Assembly: GCA_016125155.1 (NCBI GenBank)
Contig: WGMI01000015.1
Coordinates: forward strand, 27,449-91,448
DNA: 64,000 bases
Source of the DNA: a bacterium
GTDB taxonomy: Bacteria > Bacteroidota > Bacteroidia > Flavobacteriales > Schleiferiaceae
Direction: 5' to 3'
The position numbers and the translations under genes were made by a program. Within the stretch, counting starts at the first letter, position 1, and every line of letters starts with the position of its first letter. The notes under the pieces were generated by a model, which saw only the letters and a list, made by a program, of their open reading frames with translations, was not told the origin of the DNA and made no database searches. Positions 27,427-36,300 of this stretch are shown in pieces.

Positions 27427-28650
27427 ATGGCCACCGTACTCCCTTTTGCCGCCTTGCGCCCCCCCCGGGACAAGGTGCAGTTGGTCGCGACCCGCTCCTA
27501 TGTGAGTTATGGGGACATCGCGCTCCGAGATAAACTCGACAACAACCCCTATACTTTTTTACACGTCATCCACCCCGACCCGCCAGAGGGTCCTGTTACC
27601 CACGGAGTCGATCGCTATGTGCAGGTAAAAAACGCCTTTGACCGCTTTGTTGCCGAGGGCATTTTCGTGCCCGATCCGGCCCCAGCCTATTATCTGTACC
27701 GACAAGTCAAAGACGGATACGGACACACCGGGTTGGTGGCCGCGGTTTCGCTTCGGGACTATGCGGAGGGCCGCATCAAGGTGCATGAGCACACGCTGAC
27801 CGCCCGGGAGGAAATGTTCCGGGACTATCTGGACCATACGGGGTTCAATGCCGAGCCGGTCTTGCTCAGCCACCCCCACATCGAGCCGCTCGAGGCGGTC
27901 TACGAAGAAGTGGCCCAATCTCGGCCCGAGTACGAATTCACCTCGACCGATCGGGTGCTTCACTTGTTTTGGTCGGTGGCCATGCCCCATCATATAGAGG
28001 CCATTCGCGGGCATTTTGAGCGCTGCGAGGCCTTGTATATCGCGGATGGACACCACCGTACGGCCTCGAGTGCCCTGTTGTCTGCCCAACGCCCGGAATC
28101 GAGGGCGGCCGGACACTTTCTGGGTTTGTTGCTCTCTGAACGACAGCTTCGGGTGGCCTCGTTCTCGCGTTTGATTCGCAACAGCTACCGCGATTTGCCC
28201 GGCGTACTCGATCGCCTCAGTGCGTATTTTGACATCGAACCGATGGCGCAATTTGAAGAGCCCCAACGACAATCGTTCGTATTGTACGGGGAGTCGCGCT
28301 TTCACAAACTTCGGTTCAAACCTGGCATAGAGCGGGGTGGGGGCGTTGAGGCCCTCGATCCCAGTCTTGTGAGCCGCTTTGTGCTCGATCCCATTTTGGG
28401 AGCCCATGATGCCCGAACCGATCAGCGGTTGGCGTTTTTGCCCGATCTGGATTCGGGCCACAGCATGGTGCAGGCCGTCGACTCGGGGGCTTGGGAATTT
28501 GGCATTGCATTGGCACCTCTGAACATGAGCGATGTGCGTATGGTCTCTGACGCCGGTCAAATATTGCCGCCCAAGAGCACCTACATCGAGCCCAAACTGC
28601 GCAGTGGAATGGTGATTTATCTGCTCGACAATGAACGGGTCCTCGGCTGA
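27427..28650 (+). CDS. DUF1015 family protein
   Basis: 407 residues from ATG 27427 (MATVLPFAALRPPRDKVQLV); the frame is open upstream through the M48 gene, but this start matches the family. Motifs LHVIHPDPPEG, LYIADGHHRTASSALL and HSMVQAVDSGAWEFGIAL are typical. DUF1015 proteins often sit near serC/serA or as HTH-like regulators; here the next gene is yggS, which overlaps by 20 bases. Function unknown; a role in serine/PLP metabolism is only suggested by such contexts. Confidence 0.88.
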   Translation: MATVLPFAALRPPRDKVQLVATRSYVSYGDIALRDKLDNNPYTFLHVIHPDPPEGPVTHGVDRYVQVKNAFDRFVAEGIFVPDPAPAYYLYRQVKDGYGHTGLVAAVSLRDYAEGRIKVHEHTLTAREEMFRDYLDHTGFNAEPVLLSHPHIEPLEAVYEEVAQSRPEYEFTSTDRVLHLFWSVAMPHHIEAIRGHFERCEALYIADGHHRTASSALLSAQRPESRAAGHFLGLLLSERQLRVASFSRLIRNSYRDLPGVLDRLSAYFDIEPMAQFEEPQRQSFVLYGESRFHKLRFKPGIERGGGVEALDPSLVSRFVLDPILGAHDARTDQRLAFLPDLDSGHSMVQAVDSGAWEFGIALAPLNMSDVRMVSDAGQILPPKSTYIEPKLRSGMVIYLLDNERVLG

Positions 28651-29302
28651 AGAGCGCTACAGAGCCCTCCGGGCCCAGTTGCGGCCGGGTGTGGGGCTAA
28701 TCGCAGTGTCCAAAACCCGCACGGCAGCAGAAATCATGGAACTGTATGCCCTGGGTCAACGCGATTTTGGGGAAAACCGGGTTCAGGAACTCATCGCTAA
28801 GGCAGAACAACTTCCCAAAGACATTCGCTGGCACTTGATCGGGCAGTTGCAGACCAACAAGGTACGGGCGGTGCTGCCCTATGTGCACTTGATCCACAGC
28901 GTGGATCGGGAAAAACTCCTCGATGTGCTCGAAGCCGAAGCGCATCGGCTTGGCAAGAAGGTCGATGTGTTGCTCGAGCGGCACATTGCCTCCGAAGAGA
29001 GCAAAGCGGGCTTGGATGCGGCAGAATTGGAGGCCATGTTCACCGGTTTTGAAGCCGGGCGTTACCCTTCCTTGAGGCTCAAAGGGCTGATGGGGATGGC
29101 GAGTTTTACCGACAACGAGGCCCAAATTCGGGCAGAGTTTTCGGGCCTGAAGCGGGAGTTCGATCAAGGCGTTGAGCGGGGTCTGGGCTGGACGGAACTC
29201 AGCATGGGGATGAGTTCGGATTATCTCCTCGCGATGGAGTGTGGCAGCACTCTAATACGGGTTGGTACGGCTTTGTTCGGACCGCGGGCGCAGCCCCAAT
29301 GA
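28631..29302 (+). CDS. YggS-type pyridoxal phosphate homeostasis protein
   Basis: 223 residues. The PLP lysine is in IAVSKTRTAAEI, followed by GQRDFGENRVQEL, WHLIGQLQTNKVR, LRLKGLMGMASF and LSMGMSSDYLLAMECGSTLIRVGTALFG, all conserved in YggS/PLPBP. A cytosolic TIM-barrel protein that buffers pyridoxal phosphate. It overlaps the end of the DUF1015 gene. Confidence 0.95.
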   Translation: MNGSSAEERYRALRAQLRPGVGLIAVSKTRTAAEIMELYALGQRDFGENRVQELIAKAEQLPKDIRWHLIGQLQTNKVRAVLPYVHLIHSVDREKLLDVLEAEAHRLGKKVDVLLERHIASEESKAGLDAAELEAMFTGFEAGRYPSLRLKGLMGMASFTDNEAQIRAEFSGLKREFDQGVERGLGWTELSMGMSSDYLLAMECGSTLIRVGTALFGPRAQPQ

Positions 29303-29342
29303 TGGGTAACTGCGGGCACGGTGCTTGGACTAACTTCGCCAG

Positions 29343-30737
29343 GTGTACGCAGTCATCGACATCGAGTCTACCGGGGGCGCCCTCAAGGAAGAAGCCATTA
29401 TCGAAATCGCTGTTTTCCGGCTCGAAAACGGAGAGGTCACCGACCAGCTGATTTCGCTGGTCCACACCCACCAACCCATTCAGCCTTTTGTGCAGAACAT
29501 GACGGGGATTGTGCCGTCCATGTTGCGCAGTGCGCCGCGATTTCACGAATTGGCCAAAAGGCTGGTTCAAATCACCGAAGGCTGTGTCATCATCGGTCAT
29601 GGCGTCGCCTTTGACTACCGCATGCTCCAATCGGAATTTGAACGATTGGGCTATGCGTACGAACGTTCGACCATCGATACGGTCAACTGGAGCCGCAAAC
29701 TCCTGCCCGGCATGGCGAGCTACAAATTGAGTTCGCTTTGCGAGGCATTGGGCATTTGGTTGCCGCGCAAGCACCGGGCGGGCGACGATGCCCGGGCCAC
29801 GGTCGATTTGTTCAAACTGCTGCTCGAAAAAGACCGAGAAAAGCGCATCGCAGCCCTTGGTGCCTTGGGCGATGCCGTCGAAGCGCCGTCTCCCCGTTTG
29901 CAAAAGATGCTCGAGGGCATCAAAGACGAACCCGGTGTGTACTATGTGCGCAACGCCGAAGGACAATTGCTTCGGGCGGGTTCGGCCGACAAACTCCACA
30001 AAGAACTCCGGCGGCTGTTTTTGTCTCCCGAATCGGCCGATGTGGCGCTTCAACAGCAAATGGCCTCGGTGGCCGTGGAGCGCACTGGCAACAGAATGGT
30101 CGGGGCCCTTAAGCTCCATGCAGAACGCCTGGCCTGTCCCGATCCCAGGGTCTATCCCGAATTGGGCAAGGGGGCGGTGCTCCGACTCGATCCTTCTGGG
30201 CATCGGTTGATGTTGGTCAAGCACACCGAGCCGAACCCGGACGATGTGGTTTTTGTGCGCAGCGCCCGCGATGCCCATCGGCTCTTGAATTTGTGGGCCG
30301 TGCACTTTGGCGCTTGTCCGGGTCAGGAGGCCGGTGCGGTCGATCCGGGGCGTTGTGCCCTGTGCGCTTCGGGTCATGTATCGTCGGAGTGCCGCCGGGG
30401 TGCCGAACAAGCGACGGAGTCTCCTGAAGTGCTGTGGTCGGTGCTGCGTTTGGAACATCGCCCGTTTTACCTCGATTTGCCCCAGGGGCGTTCTTCGGGC
30501 GAAAAGGTGCGCTTGCACTGTGCGGCAGGGCAAACTGGTTATGCGTTTTACAAACTGCGAGACGAAGTAGACGATGCCGAACGGCTCGAAAAGCGCGTGG
30601 CCCAATGCGATTCCGATGCCGTTACCCGGGGCCTGCTCTGGCTGGCGTTGCTGCAATCCGGACGCAAAGGGGCGGATTTGCGCTCCATGGTGATGGGGGT
30701 CGAACCGGCGCAGAGCGAGGCGGCCTCATCGATTTAA
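29343..30737 (+). CDS. DEDDh exonuclease fused to a GIY-YIG (UvrC/Cho-like) nuclease domain
   Basis: 464 residues, GTG start (VYAVIDIESTGG). Residues 1-165 are a DnaQ/epsilon-type 3'-5' exonuclease: Asp and Glu in VIDIESTG, Asp in IGHGVAFDYRML and the final HRAGDDA. Residues about 195-265 are a GIY-YIG fold: DEPGVYYVRNAEGQLLRAGSADKL. The rest resembles the C-terminal part of DnaQ-UvrC fusions, with Cys pairs around CALCASGHVSSEC that may bind a metal. This Bacteroidota fusion is thought to act in DNA repair; its actual role is unproven. Confidence 0.85.
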   Translation: MYAVIDIESTGGALKEEAIIEIAVFRLENGEVTDQLISLVHTHQPIQPFVQNMTGIVPSMLRSAPRFHELAKRLVQITEGCVIIGHGVAFDYRMLQSEFERLGYAYERSTIDTVNWSRKLLPGMASYKLSSLCEALGIWLPRKHRAGDDARATVDLFKLLLEKDREKRIAALGALGDAVEAPSPRLQKMLEGIKDEPGVYYVRNAEGQLLRAGSADKLHKELRRLFLSPESADVALQQQMASVAVERTGNRMVGALKLHAERLACPDPRVYPELGKGAVLRLDPSGHRLMLVKHTEPNPDDVVFVRSARDAHRLLNLWAVHFGACPGQEAGAVDPGRCALCASGHVSSECRRGAEQATESPEVLWSVLRLEHRPFYLDLPQGRSSGEKVRLHCAAGQTGYAFYKLRDEVDDAERLEKRVAQCDSDAVTRGLLWLALLQSGRKGADLRSMVMGVEPAQSEAASSI

Positions 30738-30818
30738 TCCCGCGGATCATCTTTTCCGATGGTGCTTTGACCATTTCGCGGTTCCACCTATTTTTAGAAA
30801 ACTCAGAACCCCGATTCC

Positions 30819-31550
30819 ATGGAACCAGCGTCAGAAACATGGCCGTGCAAGGGCTGTGGTGCGGCCCTTTACGGCAACTACTGCCCTCAATGCGGTCGCC
30901 CGAAGGAGTTAAAGCGCATCAATGGCGCCTACATCCTGACCGAGATTGGGAGCGTTTTGAATTTCGATAAGGGGCTGTTGTTCACCATGAAAGAGCTCTT
31001 GATTCGGCCCGGGTCCACCGTCAAAGAGTTTATCACCCAAGACCGCAATCGGTTGGTTAAACCTGTGTTGTTCATCATCATCAGCTCTTTGGTCTATTCC
31101 ATATTGAAGGATTGGCTGCGTTTTGAGGATCGCTATGTGGGTTATGGCGATTCGGTCGAAACGAATACCACCTATTTGTTTCGCTGGACGACGGACAACT
31201 ATGGGTATGCCAATTTGATCATAGGCGTTTTTATTGCTTTTTGGACCCGGTTGTTGTTTCGAAAGGCCCCATTTAATCTTTTTGAAATATTGATTCTGTT
31301 GTGTTTTGTGATGGGTTTGAGCATGATGATCCTCGCTTTGTTTGGATTGTTGGAAGGACTCACAAAACTCCCGCTGCTACAAACAGGCACAGGCGTGTTC
31401 TTGGTCTATGCCTCTTGGGCCATCGCACAGTTTTTTGACGGAACAAAGCCTCTGAATTATGTCAAGGCGCTGGCAGCCTATCTATTGGGAATGTCAAGCC
31501 ATGCGTTGGCACTGCTGGGACTGGGTCAAGTGCTCGATCTTGTGGCTTAG
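30819..31550 (+). CDS. DUF3667 membrane protein with zinc ribbon
   Basis: 243 residues. An N-terminal zinc ribbon (CKGCGAALYGNYCPQCGR, four Cys) is followed by the DUF3667 core (LTEIGSVLNFDKGLLFTMKE, RPGSTVKEFI) and four or five membrane helices. Bacteroidota-specific family of unknown function. Confidence 0.88.
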   Translation: MEPASETWPCKGCGAALYGNYCPQCGRPKELKRINGAYILTEIGSVLNFDKGLLFTMKELLIRPGSTVKEFITQDRNRLVKPVLFIIISSLVYSILKDWLRFEDRYVGYGDSVETNTTYLFRWTTDNYGYANLIIGVFIAFWTRLLFRKAPFNLFEILILLCFVMGLSMMILALFGLLEGLTKLPLLQTGTGVFLVYASWAIAQFFDGTKPLNYVKALAAYLLGMSSHALALLGLGQVLDLVA

Positions 31551-31690
31551 TCCCTCCCCGACCTCAGGGTTTTCGACCGTTTCCGTTCTGGACTTCTTGA
31601 AAAAACCGTGAAAAACCCCGCTCTCCATCCCATATAAACACCCCATACGCGTATAACTTTACCGAAACTGCCCCGTCAAACCCCCTCCCC

Positions 31691-32470
31691 ATGAGCCGCC
31701 GTCGCGTTGCCGCCGCCAACTGGAAGATGAACAAGAGCTTCGCCGAAGCCGAACTCTTTGTAGAGCGCTTGCTCGAAGACATCGATCCCGATAAAACCGA
31801 AGGGGTGCACATTGTGCTCACCCCGCCTTACATCCATTTGCAAAACCTCGTCGAGATGCTCACGCTCAACGAAGGCATTGCCGTGGCCGCCCAAAATTGC
31901 CATCACGAAGCCCAAGGAGCCTATACAGGAGAAGTATCGGCTTCAATGCTCAAATCGATCGATGTCGATGCCGTGCTCGTTGGGCACAGCGAGCGTCGCC
32001 AGTACTTCGGTGAAAACGACATGATTGTCTCCAAAAAGATTCACCGCGCCCTCGAGAACGATCTGATGCCCGTCTACTGCTGCGGAGAAACCCTCGAACA
32101 ACGGGAAAGCGGAGCCCATTTGGGCACCGTGACCCATCAAATAGAGGCCGCGCTCACGGGGCTCAGCGCCCAACAAATGCAGCAGTTGGTCATTGCCTAC
32201 GAACCCGTGTGGGCCATTGGAACGGGCAAGACCGCAACCGTGGAGCAAGCCGGAGAAATGCACCAGCACATCCGCAGCGTGCTCGAACGGCTCTTCGGAA
32301 AGGAAAGCGCCGAATCGACAAGCATTTTATACGGAGGCAGCGTCAAGGCCTCTAACGCGGCCGAGTTGTTTGCCCATCCCCACATCGATGGAGGATTGGT
32401 CGGAGGAGCCAGTCTCGATCCCGAGGAGTTTCTCGCCATTGTCTATGCACTGGGCCATAAGCGGTTCTGA
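31691..32470 (+). CDS. tpiA: triosephosphate isomerase
   Basis: 259 residues, TIM barrel. Catalytic residues: Asn/Lys in AANWKMN, His in VLVGHSERR, Glu in VIAYEPVWAIGTGK, and the phosphate-binding ILYGGSVKASNA. Interconverts dihydroxyacetone phosphate and glyceraldehyde 3-phosphate in glycolysis. prmA follows 19 bases after, as in many Bacteroidota. Confidence 0.97.
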   Translation: MSRRRVAAANWKMNKSFAEAELFVERLLEDIDPDKTEGVHIVLTPPYIHLQNLVEMLTLNEGIAVAAQNCHHEAQGAYTGEVSASMLKSIDVDAVLVGHSERRQYFGENDMIVSKKIHRALENDLMPVYCCGETLEQRESGAHLGTVTHQIEAALTGLSAQQMQQLVIAYEPVWAIGTGKTATVEQAGEMHQHIRSVLERLFGKESAESTSILYGGSVKASNAAELFAHPHIDGGLVGGASLDPEEFLAIVYALGHKRF

Positions 32471-32489
32471 CCCCCCCAACCCCCTTTTT

Positions 32490-33335
32490 TTGGAACACTC
32501 CGCCCGATATCTCGTCTACCAACTCGTCTTTGAAGCATCCGAGACGGCCGATGTGGCTTTGGCCTTGCTAAGCGAAGTCGGATTCGACAGCTTTGAACAA
32601 AAAGACGAAGGACAGACCTTGGAAGCGTATTGGGATCTTCACCAGGGGACCGCGCCTTCCGAAGCGGAGGTACGGCATCGCCTCGGTGCATTTGCCCCCT
32701 CAGAGCTCCGCGTCGAAGGTTTGGAAGACCTCAACTGGAATCAAGCCTGGGAAGCCCAATTTGACCCTGTAGAAGTGGGGCGTTTTTGCCGCATCCGCGC
32801 CGAGTTTCATCCCTCTGTGCCAGGCTTTGAGCACGAATTGCTCATTCAGCCCAAAATGTCGTTTGGCACGGGCCATCACCCTACGACCCATCAGGTGATT
32901 GCCCTGATGCAGGACCTTGATTTTCGGGGAAAACGCGTCCTCGATATGGGAAGCGGAACCGGTGTATTGGGCATTTTGGCCGAACGCTTGGGAGCCGAGT
33001 CGGTCTTGGCGGTCGACAACGACCCGTGGTGCGAGTCCAATGCCCGAGAGAACGCCGAGCGCAATGGCTGTCAGCGCACCCAGGTGGTGTTGGGCGGCAT
33101 TGAAGCGGTAGAGGGTCGTGCGTTTGACATCATTTTGGCGAACATCAACCGAAACGTCCTGATCGAGCAAATTCCGATCTACGCGCATTGCGCCCGTCCA
33201 GCGGCTCAACTGTTGCTCAGCGGGTTTTATCCCGAAGACGAAGCCCATTTGGAACCCCTGGCACAACAACACGGATGGCAAAAGCGTCGTTCCAGCGAAA
33301 GAGGAGGTTGGATGGCCTTGCATTGGAGCCGATGA
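32490..33335 (+). CDS. prmA: ribosomal protein L11 methyltransferase
   Basis: 281 residues from TTG 32490 (LEHSARYLVYQLVFEAS); earlier in-frame starts overlap tpiA and the length fits the Bacteroidota family. SAM-binding motif VLDMGSGTGVLGILAERLG, preceded by MSFGTGHHPTT and followed by ILANINRNVLIEQI, all diagnostic of PrmA. It trimethylates ribosomal protein L11. Its stop overlaps the next gene's ATG (ATGA). Confidence 0.93.
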   Translation: MEHSARYLVYQLVFEASETADVALALLSEVGFDSFEQKDEGQTLEAYWDLHQGTAPSEAEVRHRLGAFAPSELRVEGLEDLNWNQAWEAQFDPVEVGRFCRIRAEFHPSVPGFEHELLIQPKMSFGTGHHPTTHQVIALMQDLDFRGKRVLDMGSGTGVLGILAERLGAESVLAVDNDPWCESNARENAERNGCQRTQVVLGGIEAVEGRAFDIILANINRNVLIEQIPIYAHCARPAAQLLLSGFYPEDEAHLEPLAQQHGWQKRRSSERGGWMALHWSR

Positions 33336-36300
33336 AAAAAGCGCTGATTCTGCTCGGGTTGATCTGGAGTACGGCCGTGGTTCACGCCCAGAAGATCAAG
33401 CAATTCAGCGAAGTGCCCGAGAATTTTCTCGGCGAAATGAACTCCTTGATCCGGGAACTTGACAAGGAGCAAGCCGAGGCTACGATGCTCTCTTTTGGAC
33501 CTGTGTTTCGCTCGTTTGAAGCCGATCGCCAGACCGAGTTTATCGGTATTTGCAACGAGATGCTCCGCAAGCGGATTCAGAGCAAGGAAGCCTGGTACGA
33601 TTTGCTCCACGTGGCCCAAAGGCTTTATGAAGGCGAGGAAGAAGAACTTCAAAGTGCATGGTATGCCCATTACAAGGAACTGGTGCGCAAATCGCCCAAC
33701 CGCGAAAGCCAGGCCTATCTGCACATCTGCGCCCTGAATTTTTCAGACAGTCTGATCGGCGACGAGCGCGGGATTCTCTGGAAGGCGGCAGGGGGCGAAC
33801 GCCGTTTTGTTTTCGAAGGTCGCCCGAGTTTTGTGTACACCGGAATCGATCTGCTCGGCTGGTACAAGACCGACAGCACCTTGCTCGAGAAAACGTCCGG
33901 GATTTTGTACCCTGAAGAAGGTCGGTTTGTAGGCAAGGGCGGGCGGGTCTACTTTGCCCGAAGCGGTTTTGGTCGAGACACGGTGCACGCCGATCTCAAG
34001 CGCTACGAAATCTTCCTCGACAAAACGGGCTTTCGGGCCGACAGCGCCGTATTGACCAGTCTGATCTACCTCACCCAACCCGAGGAAGGCGTGCTCACCG
34101 AACAATTGAGCTCGCAAAGCGAAGTGGAGAATGCGGCGTTTCCCCGATTTGAGAGCTATCGCAAAGACATTTTAATCCCCGAAATAGCCCCTGGCGTCGA
34201 CTATCGCGGGGGCTTCAGCATGGTGGGCCCCAAATTGTTTGGGGCGGGGAATCAAAATCAATGGAGCTCCTTGATTTTCAAACACGAAAACAAGCCGCTG
34301 TTTCGCATTGCCTCAGACCGCTTCCGGCTCCGAACCGATTTGATCGCTGCCGATGCCGCACGGCTCAGTTTGTACGTGGGCGAGGATTCCATCTCCCATC
34401 CGAAATTGGCGTTTCGGTACATCATACCCGCTAAAATTCTCAGTCTGTTTCGCGACAACGAAGGGCTGAGCCAAAGCGCTTTTACGAATACGTTTCACAA
34501 TATGGAAATGCGGGTGGAGTTCATCCGCTGGGTGCAGGGCGAGCCATCCATCGACTTTTCGAACAGCCAAGGGGGTGGTGCGGCCACTTTTGAATCGCAG
34601 CAGTATTTCCGCTACGAGCGGATGGAGCAAATTCAGGGTCTGAATTCCACCAACCCACTGTATTACTTGCAATGGATGTCGGAGACCTACAAAAGGCGCG
34701 ACATGAAACTCGAGGAGGTGGCTTCTGCGCTCAAAATGACGCCCAACGACGCCGAGCGATTTCTGATGTCGATGATGGTCGGTGGATTTGTCCACTACGA
34801 TTTGGTCGCCAAAGAAGTCCACCTCAACGACAAGCTTTTCGACTACGTCCGCGATTTTGAAGGCAAGCGCGACTATGATGTGATCCGTTTTTCGAGTCAG
34901 GTGCCCAGCGGGGTCAACGCACGGCTGAGTCTGCTCAACTACGACTTGGACATTGCAGGCATTGAGATGATTGCTGTGAGCGACTCCCAAAAGGTGTCGA
35001 TGTTTCCCAAGGGGCAGCGCATCACGGTTCAGGAGGGATTCAACTTCAATTTTGATGGCTTGATCAAAGCGGGCCGTTTCAGCTTTTGGGGCAATCAGTA
35101 TTTCTTCAACTACGACCAGTTTAAGGTCAATATGAACGACATCGATTCGATGCGGTTTAAAGTCGAGTCGTTTGAAGCCAATTCTTTGGGGCAGAAGACG
35201 TTGGTGGATGTAAAGAATACGCTTCAGGACATCAATGGAGAACTGTTTATCGACCGTTCCGACAACAAATCGGGCAAAAAGAGTTATCCGGATTACCCCA
35301 TTTTTAAGAGTGGAAAGGAGAGTTATGTGTACTATGACCGAAAGGATATTTTCGACAAGGTCTATCCGCGGGAGCGGTTTTACATCGAATTGGTTCCTTT
35401 CACCATCGACTCGCTCGACAACGCCAAAACCGAAAGTCTCAAGTTCGAGGGAACTTTCGTAAGCGCGGGGATTTTCCCCGATCTACCGCAGACGGTTACT
35501 GTTCAGAAAGACTATTCGCTCGGGTTCATTGCCGAAACCCCGTCTGAGGGCTACGCTACTTATGGGGGCGAAGGGCAAAGTTTTGGTCAGATTGCACTGA
35601 GCAACAAGGGGTTGATTGGTACGGGAAGGATCGAATACCTCGCCTCAACCAGTACGTCACAGGCCTTTTATTATTTCCCGGACAGCACCTTGGGTCATAT
35701 CGATCAATACGAGCTCCGGGCCGTGGCAGGTCGACCGGGGCATCCGCACTGTTCGGCGGTCGATTCCAAAATGCGCTGGATTCCGGGCATGGATGTAATG
35801 CATCAATACAATGCGGATGGCAAACCCTTCGCCCTCTACGACGACATCGGGATGATTGCCAATGGGCGGGTTTCGCTCGGTCCAGGTGGGCTAAAAGGAC
35901 GCGGGGTAATCGATTTTCTCGATGCCCAAATGAGGGCCCAAACCTTTGTTTTTGAGCATCGAAATTTCCGTTCCGACACCGCTGATTTCAAGGTCCGAAG
36001 CGGACCTACGGCCGACTATGCCTTCGCGGTCAAAGGCGCTCAATCGGCCGTGGACTTTGATCGTCAAAAAGGCGACTTTTTGCTCCAAGGACCCAAGCCC
36101 TTTTTCGATTTCACCATCAATCAATACCGTGCGTTTATGGACAAAGCGGAGTGGCTCATTCCGCAAAAGGCGGTTTCGGTGAGCAAGGTGGGGCCCAATG
36201 CGAGCTCGATGATGCTCTCGACCAACCGAATACAGGATTCGCTCCGATACGTGGCAGGCTCTGCCCGCATCGATCTGTTGCCCTCGGTGCTCGAGGTGTT

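Noticed and set aside
29199..30656. 485-codon minus-strand frame opposite the exonuclease gene
   Set aside because: Its translation has no family features, while the plus strand encodes a clear DnaQ/GIY-YIG fusion.
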